Source: Adineta ricciae | Taxonomy: Eukaryota > Rotifera > Eurotatoria > Adinetida > Adinetidae | NCBI GenBank assembly: GCA_905250025.1 | Contig: CAJNOJ010000155.1 | Location: 133,912 to 197,911 of the forward strand | DNA length: 64,000 bases | Direction: 5' to 3' | Shown: one piece after another, positions 36,479 to 53,798 of the stretch | Position numbering within the stretch: position 1 is the stretch's first letter | How the letters are laid out: each line of letters starts with the position of its first letter | Program-made: the position numbers and the translations under genes | The notes under the pieces: model-generated | What the model saw: only the letters and a program-made list of their open reading frames with translations | Databases searched by the model: none | What the model was told of the DNA's origin: nothing

Positions 36479-37051
36479 TCAATTAAAATCATCATCATCA
36501 TCGTCTTCGATATCTTCTGCTTTGATATCTTCTTCCACTTCGTCTGCTTCTGTCGAATCCCATTCAGATGCGTGCTGATCGCCTCCCTCAGGTTGTTCAA
36601 AGTCGACAGCAACATCGTAAACATAGTCTTTCGACGACGGATCGACGTAGTTCTTTTTGAAAGTTTCATCCATGATCAATTTTTTGTGTTTTAATTCATC
36701 ATCATCGAGTTTATTGAGATCTTCATCACTATCTATTTCGTCGAATTGCCGTAGTTTCTTTTCAATTTCATTTTTTGATATATTCGATGTTAAACCTTCT
36801 TTTAAAACGAATAGAAGTCGTTCGATTCGTCGTAAAGGAATATGTCGGAAGAGATTTCGACTTTTCGTTCTTTTGTCATCATGAAGTTCTTGGGCATAAT
36901 CATTAATCTTCGTAGTTTTTGTAAAATCATCCAATTGAACGGTACGACGACGAAATTTACCTGTCGATGTGTCCGTATAGAACAGAAAGATTGTCGGCGG
37001 TTTGAATCTCACGCCCATTTTTTGCATTTGAATCGATGTTGAAGATGTCAT
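36479..37051 (-). CDS. CEP19: Centrosomal protein of 19 kDa
   Basis: Single exon, 190 residues, ATG at 37049-37051. CEP19 is a centriole/basal-body protein that recruits RABL2 and IFT-B for ciliary entry. The sequence follows human CEP19: MGVRFKPPTIFLFYTDTST near the start, VQLDDFTK, a helical LRRIERLLFVLKEGLTSNI, the diagnostic EDLNKLDDDELKHKKLIMDE and FKKNYVDPSSKDYVYDVAVDF, and an acidic tail with EWDSTEADEVEED. The tail is longer and more acidic than the human one (163 residues). Confidence 0.93.
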   Translation of the reverse strand: MTSSTSIQMQKMGVRFKPPTIFLFYTDTSTGKFRRRTVQLDDFTKTTKINDYAQELHDDKRTKSRNLFRHIPLRRIERLLFVLKEGLTSNISKNEIEKKLRQFDEIDSDEDLNKLDDDELKHKKLIMDETFKKNYVDPSSKDYVYDVAVDFEQPEGGDQHASEWDSTEADEVEEDIKAEDIEDDDDDDFN

Positions 37052-37353
37052 AGTTCAGTGTTAGTTAAAATTTCAAAAATACTTTGAAAAGATTCTTTTT
37101 TTTGTACAACCATGCAATGCGCGGTTACTCATTCGATACCTCTCTTTCTTTTCTATTGACATATTTTACTTCCTGCAGAATGTCTTGTTCGAGAAATGCC
37201 TGACATCTGTCGATGAAAGCTATTGAAATGTTTTTCCATCGTGATTAGAGAATCTAGTCGATGGAATTTTATTAAATAAAAAGAATCACAAGTCATGCGA
37301 GACTATCTGTCGAAAAAAAGACTAAATGCGCGAATAATAAGAGAATAAAAGAA

Positions 37354-40300
37354 TCATTTGTCGATTAGTTTTGATAGATTGATTGTTAATCGGTGAAGTT
37401 CTTGTGTGAATCTCAATTGTGTTTTGTCGATTTCTTCGCGAATTTCATTCACTTTATGTAACATTTTTTCATTATAAACTTCCTGTGCATTTTCTTTGTG
37501 TTGCACCAGATTCGACTCGATTTCATTCGATTTCTTCACTGTAACATATCCCGTTCGACATTGAATCAAATGAGTTGCGCGATTCGGAATCTGAACAGGT
37601 TTGACACGTATCGATAACTTGGAAACATCAAGTTTGAGTTCAGCTAATAGTCCTGGTAGACGGCGACCAAGTGTCAACATAAATTTCGCCGATGCTGAAC
37701 AAATCGAACCGAATTTCGATTGAAAACTCAACACTACACAAAACAATATGGAGAAATTCAGAACCCGGAGAAACTTTCGTACCTGTTCGAATTCTCGAAC
37801 GTAGATTCTCTCGTTTCGCATTCAGTTGAAAATCATTGACATCGCTGACTGCTAAGCCGATCTAAAAACTTGAGCTTGAGAATCGGGAGAAAAGCTTAGC
37901 TAATCTTACCAGAATGTTCATCACACAAATGTGTACAACGAACACGAATGTGGAGAAAATCACTTTCGCCATTGTCGTTCCTCTAACCGGTTCACCTTCG
38001 GGATAAAACAGATTTTCGAAATTGAATTCTCCCGTTAGCATCGCAATCATTCGTGGTATCGATGTTAATACCGTTTGAAACGATGGATTCTGCGTCAATA
38101 ACATATGAAAAGCAAATAAATATCCAATCCAGATGAACACGTAAATGAAACAAAACTTCAGGAATGTTAAGAAGATTGTTATGAATAGAAGACCGTATTT
38201 GCCGAGTTTGAGAGAATTAACAAAAACCAGTAAAAGAACTGTCCAGACCGAAGCCACGCCTAATGCACCGAAATCATATTGATATTTACAACGAATACTG
38301 GAATATCTCGTACAATTATTCAAATCTAAATGAGAAGAAACGATTAGGCGAGAGTTTTATCATTGATTCGAGAAGTTTTACCCATTGCAAAAATAATTCC
38401 ACATGTGTACGCTAAGATTTCCAAAAGATTAAGGAAAAATCCTCGGAAATATCGTTCGCGTTGAATGACAATCTGAATAAACTCTTTCAGTAACGCCGCA
38501 CATGAACATATAAGCAATATAAATCGAAAGATATACAAAATAAACGTTCCATGATGAGAATAATCAAAATGATGTGTTGTATTCGTTAGCGTATTGCACA
38601 TATCTAAACAAGTATCGTTTTCGAATTCTACATAAGCTCGATCGTAATATTTCGGTGTCCGAGTAACCAGGGTCACTCCGGTATACAAAGCCACATAAAG
38701 TGCTTGAATAAGAAGAATGAATAAGTAAAGTAAATTGCCGAATAAATCCGCTTTGCTGTCGACTGTTGTTATCACAAGTGGGTGATCGTAAACAGGCGCG
38801 TAATCACATTCAGATATTAGGTTAAGTGGGTGTTCCTTTGCCCATTGGGTGGGTGTGAATTTGTAGTTTTTGTTTGGTGAGGTATCGGGAGTCGGAGTGG
38901 AACTTTTTCGACCGAATACACAACGAGAGGTTCTTGGTTTCGAATAAAGACAATCGTCGATAACGGAAAGATCCATTCCGTCATTGTCAAGAAATTGATC
39001 GAGAAGATTGGGCACAAACGGGACTAATGTTGGAACTTTCAACATACGTTGAATCTATTAGAGAGAAAAAAAATAGTCAATCGTAATTGGAGATGAAAAA
39101 TCTTTGAGCTTACTGGCATTTGGTCGAATTGTTCGTGTTTAAATGGCAATGAATAACGTGTTAGAAATCGTTTGTACTCTTCATGTAATAAAGGTTCGTG
39201 TGTAAGAACATTACTACTTCGGACGACTGCGATATGTTCATCAACATTAGCTTTCTTTTCGATCGTCTTTGGTACAGCGACACTGACAAAAACTTTGACG
39301 AAATCATTTTTCTTCAAAAGGATTGCGTATTCCAAAGCATTGTATTGACGTCGTGCAACAACCATATCTGCTGATGGATGTACTGGTTCTGTAAAAGCCA
39401 CATCGATGAGTATAGAAATGATCACGCGAAATCGTCGGAGATCACTAACGAGATAGTTGATAATATCAATTTGATCATTATCAATACAAATCTTAATTCC
39501 ATCTGATGTGATTAAATTCGATAGTTGAACACGTCGCAATAACCATTTTGAATCAAATATTTGTTTCAGACATTTTATACTACCCTTGTAACAAGCTGAA
39601 TAAAGCATGAATTCTCCTTATTCTCCCAGATTGATTTTCAACTCACCAATAGAAAATGGTGTCTGTCCGTCGGTGTTTGGTTCGACTAGATTTTGCAATG
39701 CCTACCGTTGAAAAAATGAAAATACTATCCAGTTCAACACAATAAACGTACTTGAACTCGAACTGATTGATTCGAACTCAATCGTCGTAATAAATTCAGT
39801 GTACTTGCAAGTAGAACATCATTCTTATTTTCACAACAATAGTGAAAAACACTGGATCTTCTATAGTCAGTTGTGATTAGCGAATGAGGATCCGCTTCCA
39901 TCAATAATTGTGCTTAAAAGAAATCGAATTCGAACATTCATTCGAGTGTCGTAAATAGACCTCTACCTGTCAATGTGCTACCTGCATGAATAGCACACAG
40001 TAATGGGATTTGTCCATTGGAGTTCGTGATCGAAGTCATCGATGTGCTCTCTCCGATTAAAACACGAATAACATCTTCGTGGCCCGGTAATTTTGCTGCA
40101 ATATGTACTACAATGATATACATGCAGATACATAAACAGTCGACGTTTTGAAAAAAAAATTTTACATAAAGTTTGACCAGTAACTGGCACTGTATCTTGA
40201 TCATCGTCTTGATCGTTATTTGAAAGAGAAATAAAGATCGGCTGAGGTACAACGGGCAACGTGGCGGGTATTTCATGGAGAACAGGCTCCGCAACCTCCA

Positions 40301-43002
40301 GATCAGCTCGTTGGAACAAATTTTCGTCTTCCTCGATCGTCCTTAATGATGTTCCAACCGTCGTTCGACGTGGATGAAAATCCGAATCATTAATCTGTTG
40401 ATTGTACTGACCTGTTTGTCGGCGATTACGAAGGCCTAATTGTAATGCACGCACCGTACGCCAAAAGCGTGATACACGTTGTGGAGTTCGTTCGATGCGC
40501 GTTTGGTGAAATGATGAACTATCGTCATCTTGAGATAAATAATGATTATGAGTTTGCTTTTGTTGATTTGCTATAGCTGTATTTCGAAGACGACGACATT
40601 GCCGGTATTCATCGCCGGAACTCGAGTAAATGGAGTTTAATGATGAGGAAATAGCCAATGATTTTTCTTTGTTATTCAGATTGTTTGCGAATAGTGTTGA
40701 AAAACTATTCGATGCTGTTGAGGATAAATTCGATAATGGTAACGTGTACAGCTGATTACTATTCGAATTAATCGATGCGAAAGCAGACATTAAACCTTCG
40801 AGAATCAATGCCTGGTTCCGAACCTAATCATGAAAAGTCTAATGAAAATCTTTCGAAAGAAAGGGCAAATACATACGACACAGTAAGCTAAGATATTGTG
40901 TCGAATATCTATTGGATATTTTTCACAACTGTCGTAATAGATTTGTGCGTAATCGTTGATAAGATGTTCTAATTCGATCTTTGCGTTGTACTTGATGCAT
41001 GTTGCTAGAGCATGAACGAAAATTCGTTGTTTGAGAACGGTTCCATGCGGAGGAATATTCGCGATCGATGAACAGAATTTCGTAAACATATCGAATGTAA
41101 TCTTTCCTCGTCGGGTGAATAATTGATCAACACATGTTTCCAATTCATTCGTCGCTAACATTCCCCACGTTGTGCTTTGATTCAAAGAGATCTTCGATAG
41201 TAATAATTCAAAGATTGACAAACAGCCATTCTGAATAGTCATGGTCGTCGGCGTATGAAACAGCGAAATGTATGTATCAGCAAATTGGTCGGCGTAGGAA
41301 TCGATGAAATAGTAATTGACGTCGATTTCGATCGGTTCGTGGTTTTGAAGAATGTGATAACGCATGAGAAGACGAAAGGTTAGATCATTGAGTTGTTCTT
41401 CTTCGAGAATGTGACCTTTGACGTAATTGTTCAGATAAATCTTTTGTCCAAATGCTTTTTCGATTTGACGGGAATGTAGTTGAAGTAAATCAAGTAGTAA
41501 ATATTGATCGAAATTTTCGTAATGGGAAAATAATGAACGTTGGTTGAGAATGGTGATGAAATAAACTAATTTTTGAGTGGTTTGCCCGTCGTCACTCATT
41601 TGACTCGTTCGACTTTTGTTTCCCGGAAGTGACGAAGTGAATAAGGCATCGCATTCGTAATAGATATATGGAATTGATGATGTTCGAACGAAATTCACAT
41701 ATTTGTGTCGAGTGAAGTATTCCAGTGTGTTTTTCGTCAATGATTCGTGATTTAAACCATCAATATCAACTAATTTCGACTCGAGAAGGTGTTGACAGAT
41801 TTCATAATACGATTCCTTATAATTTTCACCGTTTAACGGACATGCCGATGCAAGTAATAACGGTGATGGAATGAAATAGACTAAACCTTTGGTTTGTTCA
41901 ATTAATGACCGAAGAAGAAGGTCACGAGAGAACTGTACCGATGTCTCTAAAAGAAAAATATGCAAAAAAGTGAGTAAAGAAAGAACTTCGTGTTTACCGA
42001 GTCGATCAGCATCAGGAATATCCGCATCAGCTGCTTCGATGGCTTGTTGATCAGCGATGAAACTACTCGTTCGTTCTAGTCCAAACTGGTCTAAGACTAT
42101 CGGAGATGATGATAGCATTTCTTCATCATCTTCATCATCACTGAGAATCGGTAAGATCGGCGAGTCATCATCGGGATACTCCTGAAGGTTGAGAACTGTA
42201 TTGCCAGAATGAAATGCGGAAGATTTCATTCCACTTGCACGCAAGAGATAATCGAACGGATTGTCACAAAAATCACGCATGCGAGACTTCGGTAGAACCA
42301 AATGAAATGAATTCATCTTTTGCGAATATTCCATACATAATTTTCGAACCAGTTCGTGATCACCAACATACGAAGCCTATTATAAACATTGATTCATTTT
42401 CATTCGAGAGTCGATTATCAACTTACGTAATGTATAGGTAACCATGATCTATCACTAGCGGAATTGACCTTGGTAATTAACCAACTATCTTGATTATCGT
42501 TTTGATGAACACTTCCCCAGAGGAAGTTCTTGATCAACTCACTTTTTCGAAGAGCGATGCAGAAATGTACGTAATCACATTTCTCCTTGGGATATTCATT
42601 TGCAAATATGATTTTGATTGTACGACTAAGTTGATCATTGTTCAGTAGAATTAACGGTTCCACGAACAAAATCAAATGCATTGGTGAATAAAGTCGAAAT
42701 AAACATAAAATCGGGTATTGATGAATGTTCAAATGAGTTTGTTCGACCGTCTCTGTGAGCCAAGCTTCATTCTGAGATAGAAGATGAAGAATCGCATTGA
42801 GTATCGTTTCCTGATCATCTTGATCGGAAAGGTTCAGTTTACGTTGCAGACGTTGATAAATCGAATACAATGGATACGTTTTGATCAATGTACCAGATGC
42901 CGATGATGAATTGTATAGATGGAGAAGCAGAAAGTGAACATAGTTAAACCCTACAGGTTTCCGTAGTTGCTCAAACCTTTGACGAAGTTCGACAAAGTCC
43001 AT
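37354..43002 (-). CDS. TRPA-like ankyrin-repeat cation channel, very long N-terminus
   Basis: A multi-exon gene with introns of mostly 50-60 bases and an apparent protein of roughly 1,700 residues. The N-terminal 900 residues (from MDFVELRQRFEQLRKPVGF) are helical and mostly unrecognised, followed by a Ser/Asn-rich low-complexity segment (40200-40800) and ankyrin-like repeats (VHIAAKLPGHEDVIRVLIG, GQIPLLCAIHAG, YNALEYAILLKKNDFVKVF). Six membrane segments follow (e.g. LLYLFILLIQALYVALYTG, TFILYIFRFILLICSCAAL, FLKFCFIYVFIWIGYLFAF), a pore loop TVLTSIPRMIAMLTGEFNF, and S6 with VVHICVMNILIGLAVSDVN. The MLTGEFNFENLF and MNILIGLAV stretches are typical of TRPA1/painless-type channels. The C-terminal cytoplasmic helix ends LTINLSKLIDK, TGA at 37354-37356. 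Likely a plasma-membrane sensory cation channel. The start at 43002 is the first ATG after an acceptor; an upstream exon is possible. Confidence 0.75.
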
Positions 43003-43538
43003 TCGATTTCGTTTCCTCTGCAACTAATCAAACAACGAATAACTGCAAGAGCAGCTTCAAGTAAAACACAAAGTACATTATGATTCACTATTAAAAAAGA
43101 GCGAATAGGTTACCTTAAACGATAGATATCAGTGTTCTCCAATTCCAGTTCTCAGTATCACGCAGGTAAACCAACTTTCCTCGTAAATTTCTTATTGGAT
43201 CTTTTAACAAATTCATTTTATTTGAGGTAGTAATGTAAATTAATAACAAATATATAAGCATGTACATTGACATCTTTTTCTTTAAGATACAAGATTAGAG
43301 AATTGAGAATATCAGAAGAGAAAAACATGACTACATTCTTTTTTTTTCTTCTTCTGTACGGTACAGATGCGAGCAGAAAGAAAGAAAGGAAAAAAACATG
43401 AATGTACAGAGGTTTGATTAAGTATATATGCAAAGTATGAGAAGATAATTATACAAATTGAAGATTTTGTCATTTGAGGCAGGTCGGAACAACATGTGAA
43501 AAGAATCTCATTCTGCACAACGAGATCGAATATCTAAT
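43003..43538. other. Spacer between the TRPA-like gene and AGAP
   Basis: About 535 bases, presumed promoter of the TRPA-like gene and 3' end of AGAP (both minus). No gene supported. Confidence 0.4.
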
Positions 43539-47356
<3,818 letters not shown>

Positions 47357-47778
47357 TTCGACGTCTTATCATTCTTGCTTATTCACATTCAAAAAAAATC
47401 TTTTCTGTTATACAAAAAAAAACTGAGAAGAAAGAATGAAAGAGTTCTAATAATTTCAAAATGGCCGATCTAATTTGGTTAATTTTTCGACCAATGAGCA
47501 GAAAATTATTTTTAGTTTTTGCCAAAAACGAATCGAAAAGAAATTTTCATTGTCAAAAATAGAAATCTGACTTTAAACGAAAATGAATATTGCAGCGACA
47601 TCTATCGATCATTACACAATATAATCATCTTTACAAATAGAAGAGAATGATATATTTATTTTCGAGTTAATACATGTCGATGATATTTGCAATGTTTTAG
47701 ATACCAACTGTTCATCAATTTGATTTGATCTAGTCAGACGAAGGAACATATTTTGTAAATAATCAAATCGTTCGAAAG
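47357..47778. promoter_or_regulatory. Head-to-head promoter region between AGAP and transportin
   Basis: The two ATG codons are 422 bases apart on opposite strands, so the promoters of AGAP (minus) and TNPO1 (plus) lie here. No specific element recognised. Confidence 0.45.
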
Positions 47779-50691
47779 ATGAGTTGGCAACCAGTACAAG
47801 CAGATGATCTCCAACAAATTCTATCCTTGTTAAGACAATCCCAATCACCGGATACGCAAATTCAACGCCAAGTCCAAGCACGATTAGAATCACTAAACCA
47901 ATATCCCGATTTTAACAAATATCTTGTTTATATTTTAACGAAATTACTTGATGAACAAGAAGCAACACGTTCGTTATCAGGATTGATCTTAAAAAATAAT
48001 GCTAAATCTCATTATGAGAAATTTCCTGACGAAGCTCGAGCGTATATCAAACAAGAGTGCCTATCTGCATTAGGTGATCGTTCGCCATTGATTCGTGCGA
48101 CAGGTGGTATATTAATCACAACGATAGTGACAAAAGGTTCGCTGGAACAATGGCCGACACTCTTAGAACATTTGTATTCATGTTTGGACTCGCCGGATGT
48201 GAATCTTTGCGAAGGTGCATTCGGTGCATTGCAGAAAATCTGTGAAGACAGTGCGGATCAACTGGAAAATGCTCCATCACAACCGTTGAACGTTTTAATC
48301 CCAAAATTTATCCAATTCTTTCGTCATTCTCATGCAAAAGTTCGATCCCATGCCATCGCGTAAGTTCGCACACGACAAATTCTTCGATGTACATCTCAAA
48401 ATTCTCTTTTTCAGTTGTGTTAACGAGTTCATCACTCCACGTGCAACAGCATTGATGTCAAACATAGATTTATTTCTTGAAAATTTATTTCAATTAGCCA
48501 ATGACACCGATTCCGATGTCCGAAAACACGTTTGTCGCGCGTTGGTAATGTTAGTTGAAGTTCGAATCGAACGTTTACTTCCTCATATGCAACAAATCAT
48601 CGAGTACATGTTATTAACATCTCAAGACACCGACGATACAGTTGCTTTAGAAGCGTGTGAATTCTGGTTGATGATCGCTGATCAAGCCATCTGTCGAGAT
48701 ATTCTTCAGCCGTATTTAGATAAACTTTTACCTGTTCTTTGTAAAAATATGAAATATTCTGAAATGGATGTGATTATTTTACAAGGTGATATCGATGAAG
48801 ATGAACACATACCTGATCGAATTGAAGATATTCGTCCTCGATTTCATCGGACACGTTCACGACAACATGCGCAGAACATTTCCGATGATATCAACTTAAT
48901 TGATACAAATAATAATTCGACAGCTGCTACACCACCAAATAGCCAAGCAGAACAACAACTACAAGACGAGAATGAGAATAATGACGACGACGACGATGAT
49001 GACGACGGATCAGGTGCAAATGCTGATCAAGCAACCGAGTGGAATTTACGGAAATGTTCGGCAGCAGCTCTTGATATTCTTTCGAATGTCTTTCGTGATA
49101 ATATTCTCCCGATTTTATTACCAATTTTACAGGAAATGTTGTTTCATAGCAATTGGCAAATCAAAGAAAGCGGAATTCTTGTTCTGGGTGCTATCGCTGA
49201 AGGTTGTTCCTATGGTTTAATTCCTCATTTACCTGATCTAGTGGATTATTTGATTAAATGTTTAAATGATAAAAAGCCATTGGTTCGCTCGATTACCTGT
49301 TGGACATTGTCAAGATATTCGACATGGATCGTACGAAATGAAGCTCAACATAATCAATTTTTAATTCCATTGATGTCGGAGTTATTAAAAAGAATCTTAG
49401 ATGCGAATAAGAAAGTAAATACGACACAAAAATCGTCTCGTTTTCTCACTTCTTCATTGTTCCGTAGGTACAAGAAGCAGCATGTAGTGCATTTGCAACT
49501 CTAGAGGAAGAAGCATGTGTTCAAATGGTTCCGTACTTAAAACAGATCCTTGAAACCTTAGTTCACGCTTTCCGAAAATATCAAGCTAAGAATTTATTAA
49601 TTCTCTACGATGCAATCGGAACATTAGCGGATAGTGTGGGTTCACATTTGAATCGTCATGATTACATCGAATTGCTAATGCCACCGTTGATCGACCGATG
49701 GAACATTTTACGAAATGATGACAAAGATCTCTTTCCATTACTCGAATGTCTCTCATCGATTGCAACTGCTCTGCAAACAGGTTTTCTTCCGTACTGTGAA
49801 CCTGTTTTTGTTCGCTGTATTATCCTTGTGCAACAAACCTTAGAAGCAAATGGACAAGATGGATCACCTGACAAAGATTTCATGATTGTCGCTTTAGATT
49901 TACTCTCTGGTTTAGTAGAAGGCTTAGGTAAAAAAACATGACTGAGAATAAAATCTCGACAAATACGTTGAACTCTCTCTTTAGGTTCAAATATTGACAC
50001 TCTTGTTGAACGATCAAATCTGTTAACTTTACTTGAACGTTGTGCTCAAGATCCCATGCCTGAAGTTCGTCAAAGTTCCTTTGCACTATTGGGTGATTTA
50101 ACTAAAGCGTGTTTTCGTCATGTGCAAAAGCATTTGAGCTTCTTCTTACCAATCTTAACTCAAAATCTCAATCCTCAACACGTCAGTGTGTGTAATAATG
50201 CAATCTGGGCGATCGGCGAAATCGCGATTCAAATCGGTGCTGAAATCCAACCATTTGTCTCCGTTATCCTCGAATCGTTAATCTTAATCATCAATCGACA
50301 TATTACACCGAAAACTCTTTTAGAAAACACTTCCATTACCATCGGACGTCTAGGTCTTGTTTGTCCGAATGATGTTTCTTCCCAATTAGCACGATTCATT
50401 CGTCCGTGGTGCATTGCATTGAGAAATATTCGTGATAATGAAGAGAAAGACTCGGCATTTCGTGGCATATGCAATATGATCGTTTTGAATCCATTGGGTG
50501 TGACAAATGAGTTCATTTATGTATGTGATGCGATCGCGTCTTGGGAAAAACCACCAATGGAATTGTACACGAAGTTTCGAGATATTTTATACACATTTAA
50601 ACAAGAATTTGGGGATGAACAATGGAAGCAATTGACGGATCGATTTCCGTTACCACTTAAACAACGTCTTCAAGCGCATTATGGTATTTAA
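47779..50691 (+). CDS. TNPO1: Transportin-1 (karyopherin beta-2, nuclear import receptor)
   Basis: The CDS is join(47779..48359, 48415..49414, 49468..49927, 49985..50691), 915 residues. It imports PY-NLS cargoes such as hnRNP A1 and histones through the nuclear pore. HEAT repeats run throughout. The opening [20 protein letters not shown] matches animal transportin, with [53 protein letters not shown] and [19 protein letters not shown]. The acidic H8 loop contains an Asp run encoded at about 48985-49010. The C-terminus [15 protein letters not shown] is nearly canonical. Full-length by family comparison. Confidence 0.95.
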
Positions 50692-50757
50692 TTATTTGTT
50701 TGTTTCAATTCGACGACAAGACAATGGGCTTCGATTGGAAAACAACATTTTCGTTTG

Positions 50758-50787
50758 TCTTTCTCTCTTTCTCTCTCTCTCTCTTTC
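50758..50787. repeat. CT-rich microsatellite
   Basis: A run of TC/CT dinucleotides interrupted by a few T residues, in the 3' flank of the transportin gene. Seen directly. Confidence 0.8.
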
Positions 50788-51304
50788 GTTTTGACCAGTT
50801 TATATGATCTTGAAATCGAATAAAAGTCGTCGTAAAAGAAAAGTTCTAACAAAAAAATGTTGGTTTTTTTTCGTGTTTTTTTTTCAGATTAACTTTTTAA
50901 TATTTTAATGTAGAAAAAGTCCTTTCAAATATGTTTGGTTTCTCTATGTCAGATGAATTTTTGTTCTATTTTTAGAAAACGAACTCGGTTTGTCTTTATA
51001 TCTTGTTTTAGATAAATGTCATTTACCTCGACTCTCACCCTTGCTCATTCGGCATCAAATAACAGAACTCGTCTTTTATCTGAGTAAAATTCATAGGAAA
51101 AAAAGCACTCGCGTCTGTTTAATTCAATATTTACTATCTATATCAAACTTTGATCATTTCTATATGAGAAAAAAAAATGATAAACGTGTTTCAAAACGGC
51201 GTTTACACGTGAATGTACTGCTGTGCTTAGGTGCACATCTTCCTTTTTCTGTTCTGTTTAATAAAACATGTACGTGTCAGTCAGTCGTTATCTACAATTT
51301 TTTT

Positions 51305-51338
51305 TCTCTCCCTCTCTCTGTCTCTCTCTCTCTCTCTT
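51305..51338. repeat. CT microsatellite
   Basis: CT dinucleotides with a few interruptions (CCC, TG), upstream of the ER coiled-coil gene. Seen directly. Confidence 0.8.
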
Positions 51339-51573
51339 TATTCATGTTTATGCAGGTAGACGTGCAACATGTCATATACTGCTTATTACACACGTATGAA
51401 TAAAACAAAACTTTTTTCTTGATTTGTTCGGTATGTTACGATGAATATTTCTTTCTTATCAATCGTCACAGTTGAGCACCCGAGAGAGACAAATGAAGCC
51501 GAGGAGTTTCTTTTGTGTATTGTCTTCGTCTTAGTTGAAATTCAATTTTAGATCGACGACAGCTGGTCTGTTC

Positions 51574-53630
51574 ATGGATTTCACAGGTATTTTATTTGGA
51601 TTTCTGGTCATTATCGTTGTTGTTCTGTTCTTGGGTGCTTTGAATTACTTTTTGAGTCGTTCCCAATCAAATGTGAGCATATCAGAGAAAAAATCGACAT
51701 CCGACCTCATTAATCAGACACAGTCGCAAACGTCCAGCAGTCGAACGAATGCTTGCAGTATGCGACGAAAACAAGCGCGACTAGCGAAGAAAAATCAGCG
51801 TTTACAACAAGCAAATACGATAAACGAGAATTTAAATAGTAATACTAATGAGAAACATGAAGCACAATCAACGATATCGAAGGGTGAGGGTGGAGGAGAA
51901 GAAGAAGAAGAACAATCATCCGTACAACCAACTGATGATGACAACGAAGAATTCTATGATGCTATGAAAAATGATGAGGTTATTAACGATTCTCCTTCGA
52001 CATCTATTCCACCTGACGAAGAACCACTTGTACCGGTTAAACAGCGGAAAAAGAACAAAGTCAATAGTAAACCTTCGATTGAATCAATTCTACCGAAACC
52101 ACAAGCAAGTGTTGTGCCCGTCAAGCAAACCCAAACATCTATTCCTTCACCAAACATTCCAATCGACCAAAACTCTAAGTCAAATGCCCGTTTACCACCG
52201 TCGTACAATCTCTATGCATATCCAACACAGAAATCCTTACCACCTCGATTTCAACAGCGGCAACATCGAGATTTGAATTCGGCAGAGAAACTTCGAAGAA
52301 GAAAACCATCAACACCCATCAGAAAATCAGCAATTCAACCCGAAGCAGCCGCGAGACAAAACGATTTTGTACCATTATCCATCAGACAGCAAACATCAAA
52401 TAAGAATAATCATCTTGAATCTTCTCATCACAATGGATATTCATCCGAATCAGATAATTTATCCGGTAAATCTTCTTCTTCATCTTCAATTTCTCTCATT
52501 CGACTCTTTCGTAGAAACACCCTCAACCATACACACTGATAATGCAAAACGTAGTTCAACTATCTCAACTTCGACCGATTCTCAACTGGATCTAGTTCGT
52601 TCATTGTCGACATCAAATAGTTTTGTTAATGACTTGGTCACTTTATTCGACCGAGTTCCATTTTCCTCCGATGAATTGGAACTAATTCTAAACAAAATCT
52701 CGACAAAACAACTGTTGAATCGACAAGACTGGCAACGGTTATTGGCGACGAACTCAGCGAAAAATGACAAAACGATCGAAAGGATTCTCGACGAAACTTA
52801 CCGAAGCCAAGCAAAAATTCTCGCTATCGAATTGCAAAATGAGAAAAATCGCGTTTTAGAATTGACAAAAACGAATGCAGAAATGGAGAACACCGTCCGA
52901 CAGTTACAACAACCGAACAACAGTCTTATACCATATCAACAAACAATTCATTCATATCAAATGCAACTTCGACGATTAACAGACGATAACACGCGTTTAG
53001 CTCATCAGTTACACGCGTATTCGATGATGCCAGGATCGATTAATGAACTAAAACAACAACAACAAATTCTTCAAGAACAATTACAACAGCTAACACAAAG
53101 AAACAGCGCGTTAGAACAGGAAATCGCCGATGGACAACTTGCCAGTAAACATGCAGCTGAAATCTATAAGAAAGGTAGATGAATATTCAAAAGAAAGTCG
53201 GTTTTTTCAGTGAATTCTTATTCTAGCTGATGCACAGAAACAAGAGCGAATCGAACAAATGCTTATCGATTTAAATAAGTACAAGAAAATCGATAAAGAT
53301 TTGGCGGCACTTCAGCAGAAACACAAAGGATTGGAGAAAAGTTCAAAAACGAAATTAAACGATTTGATACAAGAACGAAATGAATTGCAAAAGTCGTGCG
53401 AAAAACTTCAAGAACAACTGCAACAAGACGAACAAATTAAACATCAATACGATGAATTGGTGCAGAATCAAACTCAAGTTGCGAATCTCGATGAACTTCA
53501 GCAGGAATTAGCGGAAGTAAAAGCGAAAAACGATACACTTCGACAACGAAATCTGAAAATCATGGAACAATTGAACAAACTTCGAAACAACAATTCAGAA
53601 AATCAAACAATCTCCACCGATGCAATCTGA
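51574..53630 (+). CDS. Kinectin/p180-like membrane-anchored coiled-coil protein
   Basis: The CDS is join(51574..52465, 52515..53174, 53227..53630), 651 residues. ATG at 51574 starts MDFTGILFGFLVIIVVVLF, a single N-terminal membrane anchor (type III). A basic and acidic, Ser/Pro-rich linker follows (KQARLAKKNQRLQQAN, a Glu-run near 51895-51912, KQRKKNKVNSKPS). The last 300 residues are a long coiled coil (LQNEKNRVLELTKTNAEME, LKQQQQILQEQLQQLTQRN, LQEQLQQDEQIKHQYDELV). This layout resembles the ER proteins kinectin and RRBP1/p180, which organise ER sheets and kinesin or ribosome binding. Because it is a general architecture, orthology is only tentative. Confidence 0.6.
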
Positions 53631-53798
53631 TCTCTTTTCTCTTCTTTCTTACGTGATCTATTTGGTCTTTCTTCGCGTATTGGTTTTGTGATAATAATTC
53701 TATAAATTAATAAACTTTTTTTTTTACGTTTTGTTTTTGTTGATTTGGAATCTTGTTATCGGGATTGAATATTGTTTTTTTTCTCCGACATTTAGATC

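Larger units (their letters stand above)
50692..51573. other. Spacer with CT microsatellites
   Basis: About 880 bases between two plus-strand genes, including the transportin 3' UTR (AATAAA at about 50819). CT-rich microsatellites occur at about 50758-50787 and 51305-51338. An open stretch at 50990-51403 starts at TTG, is low-complexity and is rejected. Confidence 0.5.

Noticed and set aside
50990..51403. 137-codon open frame between transportin and the ER coiled-coil gene
   Set aside because: It starts at TTG, includes the CT microsatellite translated as Leu/Ser repeats, and has no family features.
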